Below, one piece after another: positions 12,401 to 23,489 of a stretch of DNA of 64,000 nt. The stretch comes from Corylus avellana (lineage: Eukaryota > Streptophyta > Magnoliopsida > Fagales > Betulaceae), in NCBI RefSeq assembly GCF_901000735.1, contig NC_081550.1, positions 3,678,669 to 3,742,668 of the forward strand, given 5' to 3'. How positions within the stretch are numbered: position 1 is the stretch's first letter; every line of letters begins with the position of its first letter. The notes below the pieces were generated by a model. The model worked only from the letters and a program-made list of their open reading frames with translations, did no database searches and was not told where the DNA came from. The position numbers and the translations under genes were made by a program.

Positions 12401-14333
12401 AGTAATTTGTATACACTTTTTAGATTTATCTTTGTTGCTCACTTTTGATGCTCTAGAATATGGTTCAAGTCATGGATCCCATTGAATGTTGAGGTTGGGT
12501 GGCCTTCACACTATAGGCTCAGCTAGTGCTGGGTTCCATTAGGTAGGGGGTCCCACCTGCCATCTAACCTCTTTTTCCTTGCAACCAGAAAATGCCTCCC
12601 CGCTGGGTGAGAGGACAATCTAAGCTTTGACTTCTATTCAAATTAGCAACTTTGCTCTGTTACTTTGATCATTCTCTCCACATGATTTGATATTCTCATT
12701 CATGCCTTAGATTTAGCTTCCCATGTTGTTTTTCATTGTTTCCCATGACTCAATACAAGTACTAATATTACTATTGGACTTTGAGCTTATTCACACAATG
12801 ATTTTCAATGCTTTAGATGTCTGCTAATTATGGGTATTAGTGCATTATATAAATGGTTTACAAAGAATTTAGAAATAAGGTTGTTGAATTCAAAATTTAA
12901 TCCTAGGTGTTTGTGCAATTTCAATTTACTCCACAAGTTTCTAAAACCGACAATTCACTCATTTTGTAAAAATCTGTGTTTGTGGTATTAACGGAATAAA
13001 TGCCACACAATCAGTTTGCCATGTTATAAGGCCATGTAAGTATCACGTGTTAAAATAATAATAATAATAATAATAATAATAAAGAACAACTAAGAGGGTG
13101 AGGGTGGAGGTGGTGGCTAGACCACCCCTAGGTGAGGGGATGGTTGAGCTACCTCAAAAAGCCTCCTTGGGGTGTCTCGGACCCCAATCCCTCCCCCTCC
13201 CATTGCCCCACCACTTGGGGGGTGGGCTGATCACCCTCTAGGTGGATATTTGGAGTGACTGGCCATCCCTCACCTAGGAAAGTGGTAAGGCCACCAGCCC
13301 CACCCTCACCCCTCTTAGTGTTTTTTTTCCTTGAATACATTAAAAATTTTATTTTTTTAACATGTGATGCTTACATGGCCTTGTGAAGTGACAAATTGAT
13401 TATGTGGCGTTAACCTGGTTAATACAATATAATCAGTTTTCAATAGGAGTGACTTGAAAAACAGAAAAAACCTAAGCAGTGAATTGTCGGTTTCAAAAAT
13501 TCAGAGGGTAAATTTAAATCTCACGAAAATCCGGGGAGTTCAACCAAAATTTCTTTATTTTATTATTTTATTTTTATTTTTTTATTGTGGGATATGTATA
13601 TGTTCCTAAATTTTGGTTTTGTGGTTATCTGTTGTTAATTTCCTCGTTTTCTGTTTTCTTTGGTATAGGGACTGTTGTTCCAATGCTGGAAGCTGTAATG
13701 GCTGTTGTTCCTGTTGAAAGGCTTGCTGTTCACTTCCATGACACTTACGGACAATCTCTTCCAAACATTCTCGTTTCCCTCCAAGTAAGCCATTAAAACA
13801 AGCAGAACCTAATCATGCTTGATGCATATCTGACAGCGAACACCTATTGACAATAACTTGTTCATTGATCTTGCATGAGGTTTTGATCTGAAGAAATGAA
13901 AACCTTTGATCACTTCTTCTGGACAGATTGCTATATGTATCCTTTGAGACCAGCTGATGTCAGGGAAACAATTGTCTAATTGATAAATAAAAATGAACCT
14001 TTTTATGCTCAAAGCCAGGGCAATTTTCTTACTGTTTCAAATCTGATAATTTATTCAATGAAGTTATGATTTGTTTCTCAACAGATGGGGATTAGCACAG
14101 TGGATTCATCCATTGCTGGTTTAGGCGGGTGTCCATATGCTAAGGGAGCTTCAGGGAACGTTGCCACAGAGGATGTTGTGTACATGCTTCATGGTCTTGG
14201 TGTAAAAACAAATGTGGATCTGGGGAAGCTCATGTTGGCTGGGGACTTCATCAGCAAGCACCTGGGTCGCCCGTCTGGTTCAAAGACCGCCGTTGCATTG
14301 GGCCGAGTGACAGCTGATGCCTCTAAGATATAA
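6492..14333 (+). CDS. HMGCL: hydroxymethylglutaryl-CoA lyase, 8 coding exons
   Basis: Cleaves 3-hydroxy-3-methylglutaryl-CoA to acetyl-CoA and acetoacetate, the last step of leucine degradation; the plant enzyme is expected in mitochondria. Coding exons are 6492-6658, 7671-7878, 8160-8339, 9712-9792, 9882-10045, 10762-10898, 13669-13784 and 14085-14333. All introns are GT-AG and all phases agree, giving 433 aa. The DRE-TIM lyase barrel starts near residue 134. Active-site residues are all present: R142-D143 ([11 protein letters not shown]), E173, H334 and H336 (HFHD), C367 ([12 protein letters not shown]), N376 and E380. Residues 1-125 form the plant-specific N-terminal extension, starting [15 protein letters not shown]. 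The in-frame upstream stretch from 6423 begins GTG and is not used. Intron 5 holds a TRIM and intron 6 (2.8 kb) a fold-back element. The C-terminus (ASKI) is not a canonical peroxisomal signal. Confidence 0.97.
10172..10451 (+). mobile_element. TRIM (miniature LTR retrotransposon) in HMGCL intron 5
   Basis: Two 77-bp terminal repeats (10172-10248 and 10375-10451) start TGTTA and end GTGATTTAACA. They enclose a 126-bp interior with a decayed methionine-tRNA primer site (tagtaacaaagc, 10249-10260) and a purine tract (CACATGAGAGG) just before the second repeat. There is no coding capacity, as in TRIM elements. No target duplication survives. Single or partial copies of the same 77-bp repeat are at 27682 and 44856. 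Confidence 0.85.
12879..13545. mobile_element. fold-back element in HMGCL intron 6
   Basis: Inverted arms of about 190 bp share AACCGACAATTCACT, AAGGCCATGTAAG and ATCACGTGTTAAA or its variant. The left arm is about 12879-13053 and the right arm about 13340-13545. The loop holds an (AAT)n tract and a GGGTGG/CCACCCC core. It is non-autonomous and has no coding sequence. It makes up about a quarter of the intron. Confidence 0.75.
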
Positions 14334-14760
14334 GAAATTGCTGGTAGATAAATTTAGATTAATATATTTCAAGCAAGGCAAAAAAGAGATCTCTGTCTTT
14401 CATGCCATGATAACTATATGTATACTGTCCCATATTAGGAATAAACGAAACCCAAATCCATGGATACAGTAATTATTATTTTGGGAACAAAGAATCTTTA
14501 TTTTCCATTATCTGCCAATTTCAAGCAGAAATTGCAAATTGCAGTGAATAGAAAGTTTACCATCTTCAGCTTCTAAGTTTTGAAGTCACATTCGGAAAAG
14601 GAAATTATATAATACTTATATACTCTTTTCCCCTCCCTTTCCTTTTGCCACTTAAACAGAAACTATACTACCATATTAGGTATTCATATCAGCTTGAGTT
14701 ATGGTTTGTGTTTGAGCATGAGTGTATCAGCATTTGAACCCCGAGCATTGGGAAAGCGGA
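14334..14760 (+). other. HMGCL 3' flank and likely 3'UTR
   Basis: AT-rich sequence after the stop codon. GGAATAAACG near 14440 could act as a polyadenylation signal. No other feature is seen. Confidence 0.4.
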
Positions 14761-14767
14761 TTTATTG

Positions 14768-14910
14768 AGTAATGATATTTAGTATATTGTTATACGACTG
14801 CTATGCAACTTAAATATCTGACTGTGAAATTCAGCTGTTGGATCAACATTTTTTTTTTTTAAAAAAAATCATTGGCTGATTTTCATTGTCGTGTCATAGA
14901 ATGAAATCCT
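14768..14910. mobile_element. MITE, family with ATTTAGTATA ends, copy 1
   Basis: Starts GAGTAATGATATTTAGTATA and shares its inner sequence (GAAATTCAGCTGTTGGATCAACA) with the copy at 15230. The right end is decayed. No coding capacity. Confidence 0.55.
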
Positions 14911-15227
14911 TGAACAAATTGGTGAAACTGGACAAAGAAGATTAGAAACAAAGCCTGAGCCCTGCCTCCTTATGCTTTTATCCTGCCTTCATAAACTATA
15001 TGCTTTTTAGTTATCAGGGGTGAGAGAGGGAGGAAGCAAATAACTGAGATTAGGGTTGCAGCAGATTCACTAGTCCCTTTATGTCAGTGGCCATAACTGG
15101 GATTAAGGTTTTCATTTTACCAACCTTTTCAATGTTTCATCTGAATCTAACCTTTTGTTTCATGTAATCGAGGATGTGACCTAGCTAGAAACCAAATAAT
15201 TGAAAAAGCCTAAGAAGGCAAATACGG

Positions 15228-15386
15228 GTAATGCTATTTAGTATACTATTATACGATTAATATGACCTGGTAATGAAATTTAGCCATTGGATCAACAAGG
15301 GTTTGTAAAAAGAAAAATTACGGGCTAATTCTTACCATCACGTCATTCCAGTCGTATAACAGTTTACTAAATAGTATTGCTAAGCA
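15228..15386. mobile_element. MITE, same family, copy 2
   Basis: About 155 bp with inverted ends GGTAATGCTATTTAGTATAC and its complement GTTTACTAAATAGTATTGC. It contains TTAGCCATTGGATCAACA, as in copy 1. Confidence 0.75.
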
Positions 15387-15389
15387 AAT

Positions 15390-16180
15390 ATATATGCATT
15401 TTGGAGTATATACTTATATCAATTAGACAAAAATCATGAAGAAGACATTGCAGATTACAGTAAGATCTTATTCCTAATAATCTATCAAATCAATCCTTGA
15501 TATCCATTTTCAAACAATTTGAACTCTGCTCAAGTGGTTTTTGAAAACAAAGCACTACAAGTTGAATCGGATTCAACAATCTCTATTATTACATGGGACC
15601 AATATGAATGAAGGTCTTTTAAACATGTCTCTAATAATTTCTAAAACTTACCTAAAAGTTGAAATTAACTTGGTCTTCATGAGTAGGGTAAAAATCTCTC
15701 TCAATGGTGTCACAGTTCATTGAAGTAGTTGAGATCCCAATGATGGTAGAGCACCATGACTTTGACTGGAGAAAAAAGGAAAACAAAAAAGCAAAACTAA
15801 AAGAGAGAGAGAGACTAAAAATTGCTTTCTTTTTTTGCTTGCCCACCAATTTATACATATTCTTTGCTTCAATAATAGCCTTTGTGTACTCATAACGACC
15901 TTGTCTGCAACCTTTCTTTGCTCGTTTTCAGTCAAAGCTATGCAGCACTTGAAGACATTTTTGCAGAGGTCCATCCTCAAAACTTTGAGAGAGGAGTGGT
16001 GGGTGCTACACACATCATGAAAAAGCCGGCTATGCCTTTCATTATGTTATGTAATTGGGTGGCCTTCTTTCTCCCACACCCAAAACATCTCTATATGCAT
16101 ACGTGCCAAGCAACATGTTCTGCAGGCAGAGAACAGGATTACAACTCACAAGCTTATGAGTGTATGCTCATGCTTTTTCT
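15390..16180. other. intergenic, no gene identified
   Basis: Several overlapping open frames of about 60-100 codons lie on both strands at 15540-16190. None matches a family I know, and codon use looks random. A purine-rich AAAGAGAGAGAGAGAC tract lies near 15800. Confidence 0.35.
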
Positions 16181-16187
16181 TGGGTAA

Positions 16188-16448
16188 GATTGCGTTTGGG
16201 TGTGTGATTTCGTCGGTAAAAAGTACGATTTTAAACTAAGTTGCAGAAAACGTATCGTTTGGGAGTGCATTTTTTAAAAATTGTGGTTCAAAAGCGTAGA
16301 AAAAACTGCATTTTCGAATCGCAAGTAAAGGGATTAGTGTGGCGCTATTTTAAAAGTCAAACTGTGATTTTACTAAATATTTAACTACGTTTTAAAATGA
16401 CTATTTTTTAGTTACATTTTTTGAAACTGCAAACTCAAACGGACCCTA
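16188..16448. mobile_element. probable MITE (hAT-like ends)
   Basis: About 260 bp bounded by GATTGCGTTTGGGTGTGTGA on the left and, inverted, GGGTCCGTTTGAGTTTGCAG on the right. GTTTGGG/GTTTGAG terminal words of this kind are frequent in plant hAT MITEs. There is no open frame. The target duplication is unclear. Confidence 0.5.
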
Positions 16449-16699
16449 AGTATGTATGCAGGGAAGAGACTGTAGGACCATGCTAAGCAACATATTTATG
16501 GCCCTTGAGTAGTCATTATGTAGGTAAAGGAAAGTGATCTTGTACTAACTTCAAAAACACATGCTCTTCCCTGGGCACCAAATGCATCATTAAAGATTTG
16601 TGTGGATATTAGGAGGACTACTACTACAGATTAATCTTAAGCGACAAATACCAACAAACAGATAAGATAAAAACGAAAACAAATAATTTTAGAATTGTG

Positions 16700-17345
16700 A
16701 TTCTATATTGTCTTTGATTTTTGATTTGAGGCTAAACGACCTCCGATATAGGAGACCTGCAAAAAAGACCAAGCATAAGTTAGGGGGTGACAGATACTTC
16801 CAATGCTTAAGTTAGTAAAAGTGAATTGGATTAGGTGTATGAACAAAATGAGAGTAAGAAATGTGAAAGAGCTTGTGTACTTGTGAGGTGGATTACTTCA
16901 CATTTTATAGAATTTTTCCGTGTTTAGTTAGTAAATCGGCTTAATTAGGCAAGTATCAAAGGTCAAGGGGGCCCATATGGAATGTGGGACATCCATGCGA
17001 TTTCTTGTCCTTTTGGATGCCAATTCCAATGACTCTTCTCCCTTACAGAGTAGGTTCGAAATGCAAGGCATTTAAGGCTCGTAACTTGTTTTCCTTCTAG
17101 AGGGTATCACCAAAAACTCATTTTCTTATCATGCAAGTCTTAGATCTAAGCAAGTCAATAAATAAGTAGATATTATTCCTTACAAAATTTGTTATTGTTT
17201 GAGGCGTATGCAAGACGAATAATTCTAATAATATGTATCGTGTGCGTATGACGTATGTAGCTCGGTGAGCCCAGGCCTTAAGCCTAGATCAAGACTACCT
17301 TTGAGCCGACGGACCCTCGGCTAGGCCCTATGGCTTTCCACATTT
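16700..17345. mobile_element. degenerate LTR-like remnant
   Basis: The sequence (ACATTTTATAGAATT near 16898, then a GC-richer part around 17260-17330) resembles in style the solo LTR at 31113. No pair of ends or target duplication can be defined. Low-confidence call. Confidence 0.25.
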
Positions 17346-17955
17346 AGGCACTCCAACCATGCATAATTCCTCTTAGAAAATAACATATTGATAGGTCTTG
17401 ATTACTATCTACAAGATATACTAGTTATAACTGCACCGACCTACATTTTTTTTTTATTGTGTGTGTACACCTCCCTCTATAGTCAGTAGGAACATTTGAA
17501 CACCTACTCCATTTCACTTGCCCGACCAAGAGAAGTGACCATTAATTTTGTATTTTGCATATATTTTCTACCTCCAAGCCAAGGCTATACATTTTGTTGA
17601 ATTACTTATTTAGTCACCCAAATTATTATAATAATAAATATAAAATTTATTAATTTTTTTTTTTTTTTGTTTTTTTTGTTTTAAGTATACCAACAATAAA
17701 TAAGTAAACAAATGAACACAAGCTTACTATATTAATTATATGTCTTGCTTGCTTCCATGTTTTCATGGGCATGTCGAGAAAATGCTTCTTTGACTTTCTT
17801 CCACACTTGATGTGGGCTTTGTGATGGGGCTTCCTTTGTCGTTTCTTAATTTCTTTCTTCTTTATTATTATTATTATTTTATGGATCTGTTAGGAGAGGG
17901 ATATAGAAATTATGTGTAGTCAGTAGCTTAGCTAAAATATGACAAACAATTTAAT

Positions 17956-18630
17956 AATATTCCCCTCTTGCCAGGATTTTTGCCTTGCTTCCAAACGGAA
18001 ATCAAGAAATAATTGTTGAACAAATGACAAAGAATATGCCCCATTTTATTTTTATTCATAAAAAAGCAAAAAATATAATTTAGCCCCTCAAACTACTAGC
18101 TATTTTTATTTTAGTACCCTAATGTTCAAAAAGTGATAAAGTGAGCCACCCTCAGATCATGGGGGTGGCTGGGTGGCCACCCCCAGGGGTGGGGTGGCTG
18201 GGCCGCCACCCCCATGGCCTATGGGGTGGCCGGGCTGGCCCTAAACTACTTTTTTTTTTTTTTTTTTTTTTTTCTTTTTTCTTTTTTAAAACGACGTTGT
18301 TTCGGGGACATTTTTTAAATTGATTTTTTTTTCAAAAGGGTATTTTAGTAACTTAATCTTATCAAAATGACGTAGTATTGAATTTTCTATCCTATTTGAA
18401 GGTAATGACTAATGGAGTAGTCAAATTGCAACTGGTTGATAGTTTGGAGAGCTATTTTATCACTTTTTGAACATTATAAGACTAAAATAAAAATAGTTGG
18501 TAGTTTAAAGAGCTAAATTATATTTTTCCCAAAAAAAAAAAAAACAAAATATTCCCTCTGCCAGGATTTTTGCCTTGCTTCCAAATGGAAATTAAGAAAT
18601 AATTGTTGAGAAATGACAAAGACTACCCCA
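17956..18630. repeat. 85-bp direct repeats flanking a fold-back element
   Basis: 17956-18041 and 18547-18630 are direct copies sharing CCAGGATTTTTGCCTTGCTT and AAGAAATAATTGTTGA. They lie on either side of the fold-back element at 18066-18528. This is far longer than a normal target duplication. Confidence 0.8.
18066..18528. mobile_element. fold-back element with GC-rich core
   Basis: Arms of about 75 bp are inverted copies, sharing AAATATAATTTAGC, CTATTTTTATTTTAGT and TAATGTTCAAAAAGTGATAA. The core at 18143-18245 is CCACCC/GGGGTGGC-rich, followed by a long T tract. Non-coding. Confidence 0.8.
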
Positions 18631-19885
18631 TCACGAAAGTTATCCTAGTGTGGAAGCAAGTCAATAAAGCATTTTCTTGACAAGAACCCAGAAAACAAGG
18701 GAGCAGCCAACACACATTTAATAGTAAATTTTAGCCATTTTATGGTTCAATTAAATTTTATAGTACGTGACAATGTATGCCGCAATATTTTCGTCATTAA
18801 ACCATGTGAGATTTAATCTAAATCATAAAATAATTAATTTAAATCAAAATTTTTCGTGGGAATGAGAGAGAAAGTAATCGTCAAAAAAATTATAAAAATC
18901 TCTTGTAATTTTTTTTTTTTTTTTACGGTACCTAAGTCAAATCAAAATCGGATTTCTTATTAGCTTCTCTAGTTGGATTCATATTCATAATTAGAAGCTA
19001 AGAGTTGTTAGCTTTACAACTGGCAAAAGCAATCCTCTCTCCATTGATTGTTTTGAGATGTCCATGGCTTTCAAGTTTTGTAAAAACCATGGGGGTGGGT
19101 GATATTTCAAAGGAATACAATATATAATAATTATAATAATTATTATTATACCAAGTATTTTGAGGTTGGAGGTGCTAAAACCGCAATCATCCATGACTCT
19201 CATGTAAATGGGCCTTTTCCTTGTCATTATAGAAAAGTGAATAAAGACAACATCATTTCCCCCAAGAAAATACATGTCACTCTCCACCTTTCCATGCCCC
19301 ACCTCTCTCATCAACTGCAACTTCTTTGACCCATTTCACCTTATTTGCTCTTCATTAACAAGGAGCTCAATCCATGTCCAAATCTTGGAACCCTCCTCTT
19401 TTTTTTTTTTTTTTTTTTTTTTCTAATTTTTATTTTTAATTTGAGTTTTTAACGGTTTAGATTTAATTTTAATTTTTTCATAAATCTATGCCATTAAAAA
19501 AAAAAAAAACTACAAAAAAGATGTGCTGTAATTTTTTTTTTTTTTTTTAAAGCTTCTAAATCAATCTGTTGCAAAGAGAGAAAAAAAAAAGAAATCAAAA
19601 TATTTTAGAGCTGGATCAATCATGGCTGTTTTTAGTCGTTCCAGTCTGTGAATTCCATGACTCCCATGGCTTGATGAGGAAGCTCTCTAGCGCGTGACAA
19701 ACCTTTTTGATTTTACAAAAGAACAAAATCATGCAATATAATTAATTTCTTTTTAAAAAGTTCTTGGGAAATGCCACTTTTACATGCACAATATTTGGTA
19801 AATCATTCTGCAAACTTATATGAGATTTGTCATTTTTTACCTCATCTTTGCATGCAGTGTCATTGTGTACCAACATAATTATTTT

Positions 19886-20160
19886 TTAAGAATGTTATTT
19901 AGTAAATTGCTATACAATTGTCATTCGACTGAGATGACGCGAAATAAGAATAAAAATTAGTAATTATTTTTTTACATGTTTTGATTAAAGATTAATTTTT
20001 ACTGTCACATCAGTTTACTAAATAGGTTCTTAAGTAGTAATTTAGTCGTCTAAGGGCTACGCTTCATGAAACAGAAGTTACTAGTTCGAATTTTTCGTCT
20101 ATTTTCTTGTGCAGAAATATGTCAAAAACAGTTTACTAAATAACATTACTGCGCCATAAA
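19886..20160. mobile_element. MITE, ATTTAGTA-end family, copy 3, interrupted by a SINE
   Basis: The left end is GAATGTTATTTAGTAAATTG and the right end is CAGTTTACTAAATAACATTA. The right end is duplicated because a SINE inserted there (20025-20128). Confidence 0.75.
20025..20128 (+). mobile_element. tRNA-derived SINE, copy 2, with perfect 14-bp target duplication
   Basis: A 104-bp body with CTAGTTCGAATTTTTCG (B-box region) and the tail ATGTCAAAAA. It is flanked on both sides by CAGTTTACTAAATA (20011-20024 and 20129-20142), which is the right end of the host MITE. The SINE is therefore younger than the MITE. Confidence 0.9.
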
Positions 20161-20766
20161 ACAATACTGCTGAAGGAAGGAAAAATCCATAAATGATTTA
20201 TTATATCACACCACCTAAGATTGATATCAGACAGAGATCTCAAACTTTCTCTCTCTTGATGTAGTAGATAAATGCAACAACTCAAACAAGCATCATTCTA
20301 AACCCCCAGTAGAAACAACAGCTCTGTCTCTGTCTCTGGCTCTGGTCCTTTAGAGGTTTTCCCAGGTATTAAAATGGGCTGCGAAAATCAGCATCCAAAG
20401 TTGCAAACACCCTCTTCTGCACAAAATTTATTTTCCATCAGGCACCAAAACCTATGCCTTTTGACTCTCACCCGTCATTGACTATCCTCATTTTCAGAAC
20501 TCACACTCCAAGGTTTCTCTCTCTCTCTCTCTCTCACACACACACCCATCGGTAAAGTCCAAACACAAAAGAAAAAAATAATATAAAAAAGATAGAGAAA
20601 AAAAAAAAGAAAAGAAAAGCATTCTCTAGATATCCCTCTTTTTCTTTCCTCAGAGTTTCTCTTTCTTTTATAGTGACCCTTTTCATTTAGATTCAGGTGG
20701 GTTGGGGGTGGGGAAAGTTATCAGTTTCCTTTACTTCCTAGGGTTTTGAGCTGGAAGCTTCCATGC

Positions 20767-21045
20767 ATGATCTGGGTCTTGTGCGTGAAGCAGATGGGTC
20801 GTCTGAGAAAAGAGTTTGCTTGCTTCTCAATCCTTCTCCTGCTTCTTCTTCTTCTTCTGCTACAAACGTCGTCATCTGCTGATGGGTCTGCTAGATATGG
20901 AGCCATCAAAACTGGGTCTGTTAAATCCAACGGTAGCTTTGGAGGAGGGGATCATAAAGATGAAGATGGTCATCATGATCAAGCTGTTTTTGGCGATGAC
21001 AAGAGGAAAGTCTATACTGGCCCAAATCCTTTACATAATAGATAA
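20767..21045 (+). CDS. CLE: CLE-family signalling peptide precursor (CLE22-like)
   Basis: Secreted precursor of a 12-residue CLE peptide hormone, which is perceived by leucine-rich-repeat receptor kinases to control meristem or vascular cell fate. Two in-frame ATGs are possible, at 20767 (92 aa) and 20794 (83 aa, beginning MGRLRKEF). I prefer 20794, which puts the basic n-region directly before the leucine-rich signal peptide core (residues 11-23). A variable, glycine- and histidine-rich middle follows. The C-terminal CLE box RKVYTGPNPLHN (residues 71-82, bases 21004-21039) ends one Arg before the stop. Position 4 is Tyr instead of the usual Pro; members near Arabidopsis CLE22 also have an aromatic residue there. 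No intron, as is usual in the family. TC- and CA-repeats at 20516-20546 probably lie in the leader. The receptor and tissue cannot be inferred. Confidence 0.9.
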   Translation: MIWVLCVKQMGRLRKEFACFSILLLLLLLLLLQTSSSADGSARYGAIKTGSVKSNGSFGGGDHKDEDGHHDQAVFGDDKRKVYTGPNPLHNR

Positions 21046-21680
21046 GTAGATTATTATTATTTTTTTCCTTTTTTTTTTTTTGTTTCAAAATTTTTGATTA
21101 TTTTGATTTGAGAATATTTTGTGGTTGACGTTTCTCCTTTATTGTTCATAGGAATGTAAGCAATGTCATAATTGCGGATACAAGTTTTGATTTTAGAGTT
21201 CTGCAGTATAAATCTGGTTTATGTGAAAGCTAGATAGACAAAAAACAAAAAAAAAAACAAAAAACAACAATATGTGAAAAAGTATTATGATATTGATGCC
21301 ATTAATGGAGTTGTTGGTGCAAATTCAATGACTATTGGGCATTGTTTGTTGTGGTTGTTGGTAAGTTTTTGACATTTTTGTGGCTCTAAATTAATATCAT
21401 TTTCTTATAACGTTGACATTTTCTTTTATATGATCATTGAGGTGTCCAAAGTAGTTTAAATGCTTGATGATCTCTGCCAAATACATTACATTAGCCCATA
21501 ATTAATCGATTAAAAATCTCTTTGGATGGTCCCAAAAAAGTTTAATATATATCCCCAATGTAAATATATGGAAAAATTGAAAGGTGTAGAGAGGTGCAAG
21601 GGTGAGTTGTCCACTGTCAATTGCTGCTGAGAGCTTGACACATGCATATGATTGTTTGAGGTTACAAGTTCATGTTCAGG
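21046..21680. other. CLE gene 3' flank
   Basis: AT-rich with no gene. The 3'UTR end is not marked by a convincing polyadenylation signal. Confidence 0.4.
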
Positions 21681-21685
21681 TGAAT

Positions 21686-22050
21686 CCTAAGAAAAGTGTG
21701 TTTGGTTTCTACTGCTAATTGGCTGCAAAAATTGATGATCCTCTTAAAAAAAAAAGAAAAGAACATGCACTGGTTTTACACTATTCTTTTTTTTTTTATG
21801 CCAATCACACATTATTCTTTAGGCTTTAACAATTTTTTACACGGTTTTTAAATCCAACATGAATATAATACAAAGTTAACTCGTTTATTAAATAGGTCTC
21901 AACATGATCCAAACCCGACACAATTTGCTGCCCACTACAATCCCATACATGGAAGAAATTGACCAGCTCATTCATGCATTACCGAACAATTAAAAATCAA
22001 GTGTACAATTTTTTTTTTAGTATTCCATCTCCATGCTTGACATGCATGAT
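21686..22050. repeat. block duplicated at 26868-27262
   Basis: Shared words include CCTAAGAAAAGTGT, TTGGCTGCAAAAATTGAT, AGCTCATTCATGCATTAC and TTAGTATTCCATCTCCA, in the same order. The second copy lies next to a broken DC1 gene fragment. Confidence 0.85.
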
Positions 22051-22549
22051 AGTCCCAATAAACCTTTTAGATTTTTTATTTTATTTTATTTTATTATTAT
22101 TTTTAACAAGGACTGATCCAAAAGTTGAATAAGATTGTTACATTAATATTATAGGATAAAAATGTAATTATTTTTAATAGCTTAACTTTTGCAGATAAGT
22201 TGTAATTTAAGAGGCTTTTCATAGTATTGGTTTCATGCAAATTTGCTTATAGTTAACATCTAAAAAAGTTTAAGGTCATATATATAACCAAATGATTTAT
22301 CCTATGTTGGCTCCATCATCCTACTCAGTGAATCCTTAGGATTCATTTTGATCAAGGCCGTGTGTGTTTTAGCGTAAAATATTTTATGCGAAGTAAAATA
22401 TTGGTCAACTTGAAAAATGTTTCCAGTCGACTAAGGAAAATAACTTTCACGAGACGTAAAATGGTTTACATTTCTCATTTGTGTAAGCCATTTTCTGACG
22501 CTCTTCCACATTCCGCAACAGGCAATTGTGAGAGGGCCTTTTTGAGGCT

Positions 22550-23300
22550 TACTTGCCTAAGCAAGTCTTGGATTGCCAAAACACTTGTCCGAGCAAGTGA
22601 GCCACACGAGGACATCTCACAACTACCTGCCCAAAGTACAAGCAATATGATCCCATTTCCAAAGACCTTATATTTTCACACTCTTTTTATGTAGCTCTTC
22701 TTCATCGTCTCACTCTCTTCCTCGCAACTTCTTAAATTATATGAAAATATAAGAAATATTTAGCAATTTTTCATTCGAGCCAAATACCAAGAATAGCCAC
22801 TTTGTTTCGGTTAAAAATATTTTCTAATGTAACAAATAATGAAAAGAACACGGGGCAAGGGGGTTGATAAAAGGAATTGCCCCATTTCTCGGTGCATATA
22901 TTAATTGGGCCCAGCCCATACCCTTAGTATTTACTTTATATTCCTTTATATAGGCCTTCAAAGTTTCAAATTCAAAGCAGGCCCAACGAAGCCCATCTTT
23001 ATTTGGTGATATTATGGGATAGCCAATATTTTAATACAATCACAATGCAAAAAATTAATAAAGACAACCATGCTAAGCAAAAGAAAATCTTACATGCATC
23101 AATGCCATACCAGTTTTCCATATAAATAAACTCATTATACTTCCTCATTTTTCATCAATATCCTCTTGATTGTCTGATTTTGCCCAAGTATTCAAAGCTT
23201 TCGTCAATATGAATCAGGATTTGGCTTAGGTGTTAAAAAAAAAACTACAGTACTTATGTTATAGTTTTTTAAACGTTCAAATTTAATTTCAAGTATTCCA
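22550..23300. repeat. block duplicated at 55365-56160
   Basis: Collinear similarity over about 750 bp, including GCCTAAGCAAG, CTCACTCTCTTCCTC, ACTTCTTAAATTATATGAAA, GGTGCATATATTAATTGG and CCATACCAGTTTTCCATAT. Both copies sit just 3' of a DC1 gene (here the pseudogene, there copy 4), so they mark the edge of a duplicated unit. Confidence 0.85.
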
Positions 23301-23489
23301 TGAGAAAGAGAAAGAAAGTGACATAAGACTTGAAATTAAATCTTAATAATGACAGTCTATGGTTTTACTCCTCTACTAATAAACCAAACTTAAAATATAT
23401 AACAATTTTTCTTTTTTCCTTTTATAAAAAGAGTGCTAGTACACCTAAGTACAAAATGATATTTTCTAATCAGTGCTAAGAAGTTATTT

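Noticed and set aside
15541..16187. Cluster of open frames of 60-101 codons as a gene
   Set aside because: Frames overlap on both strands, none has a recognised motif, and no splice-compatible exon series could be built.
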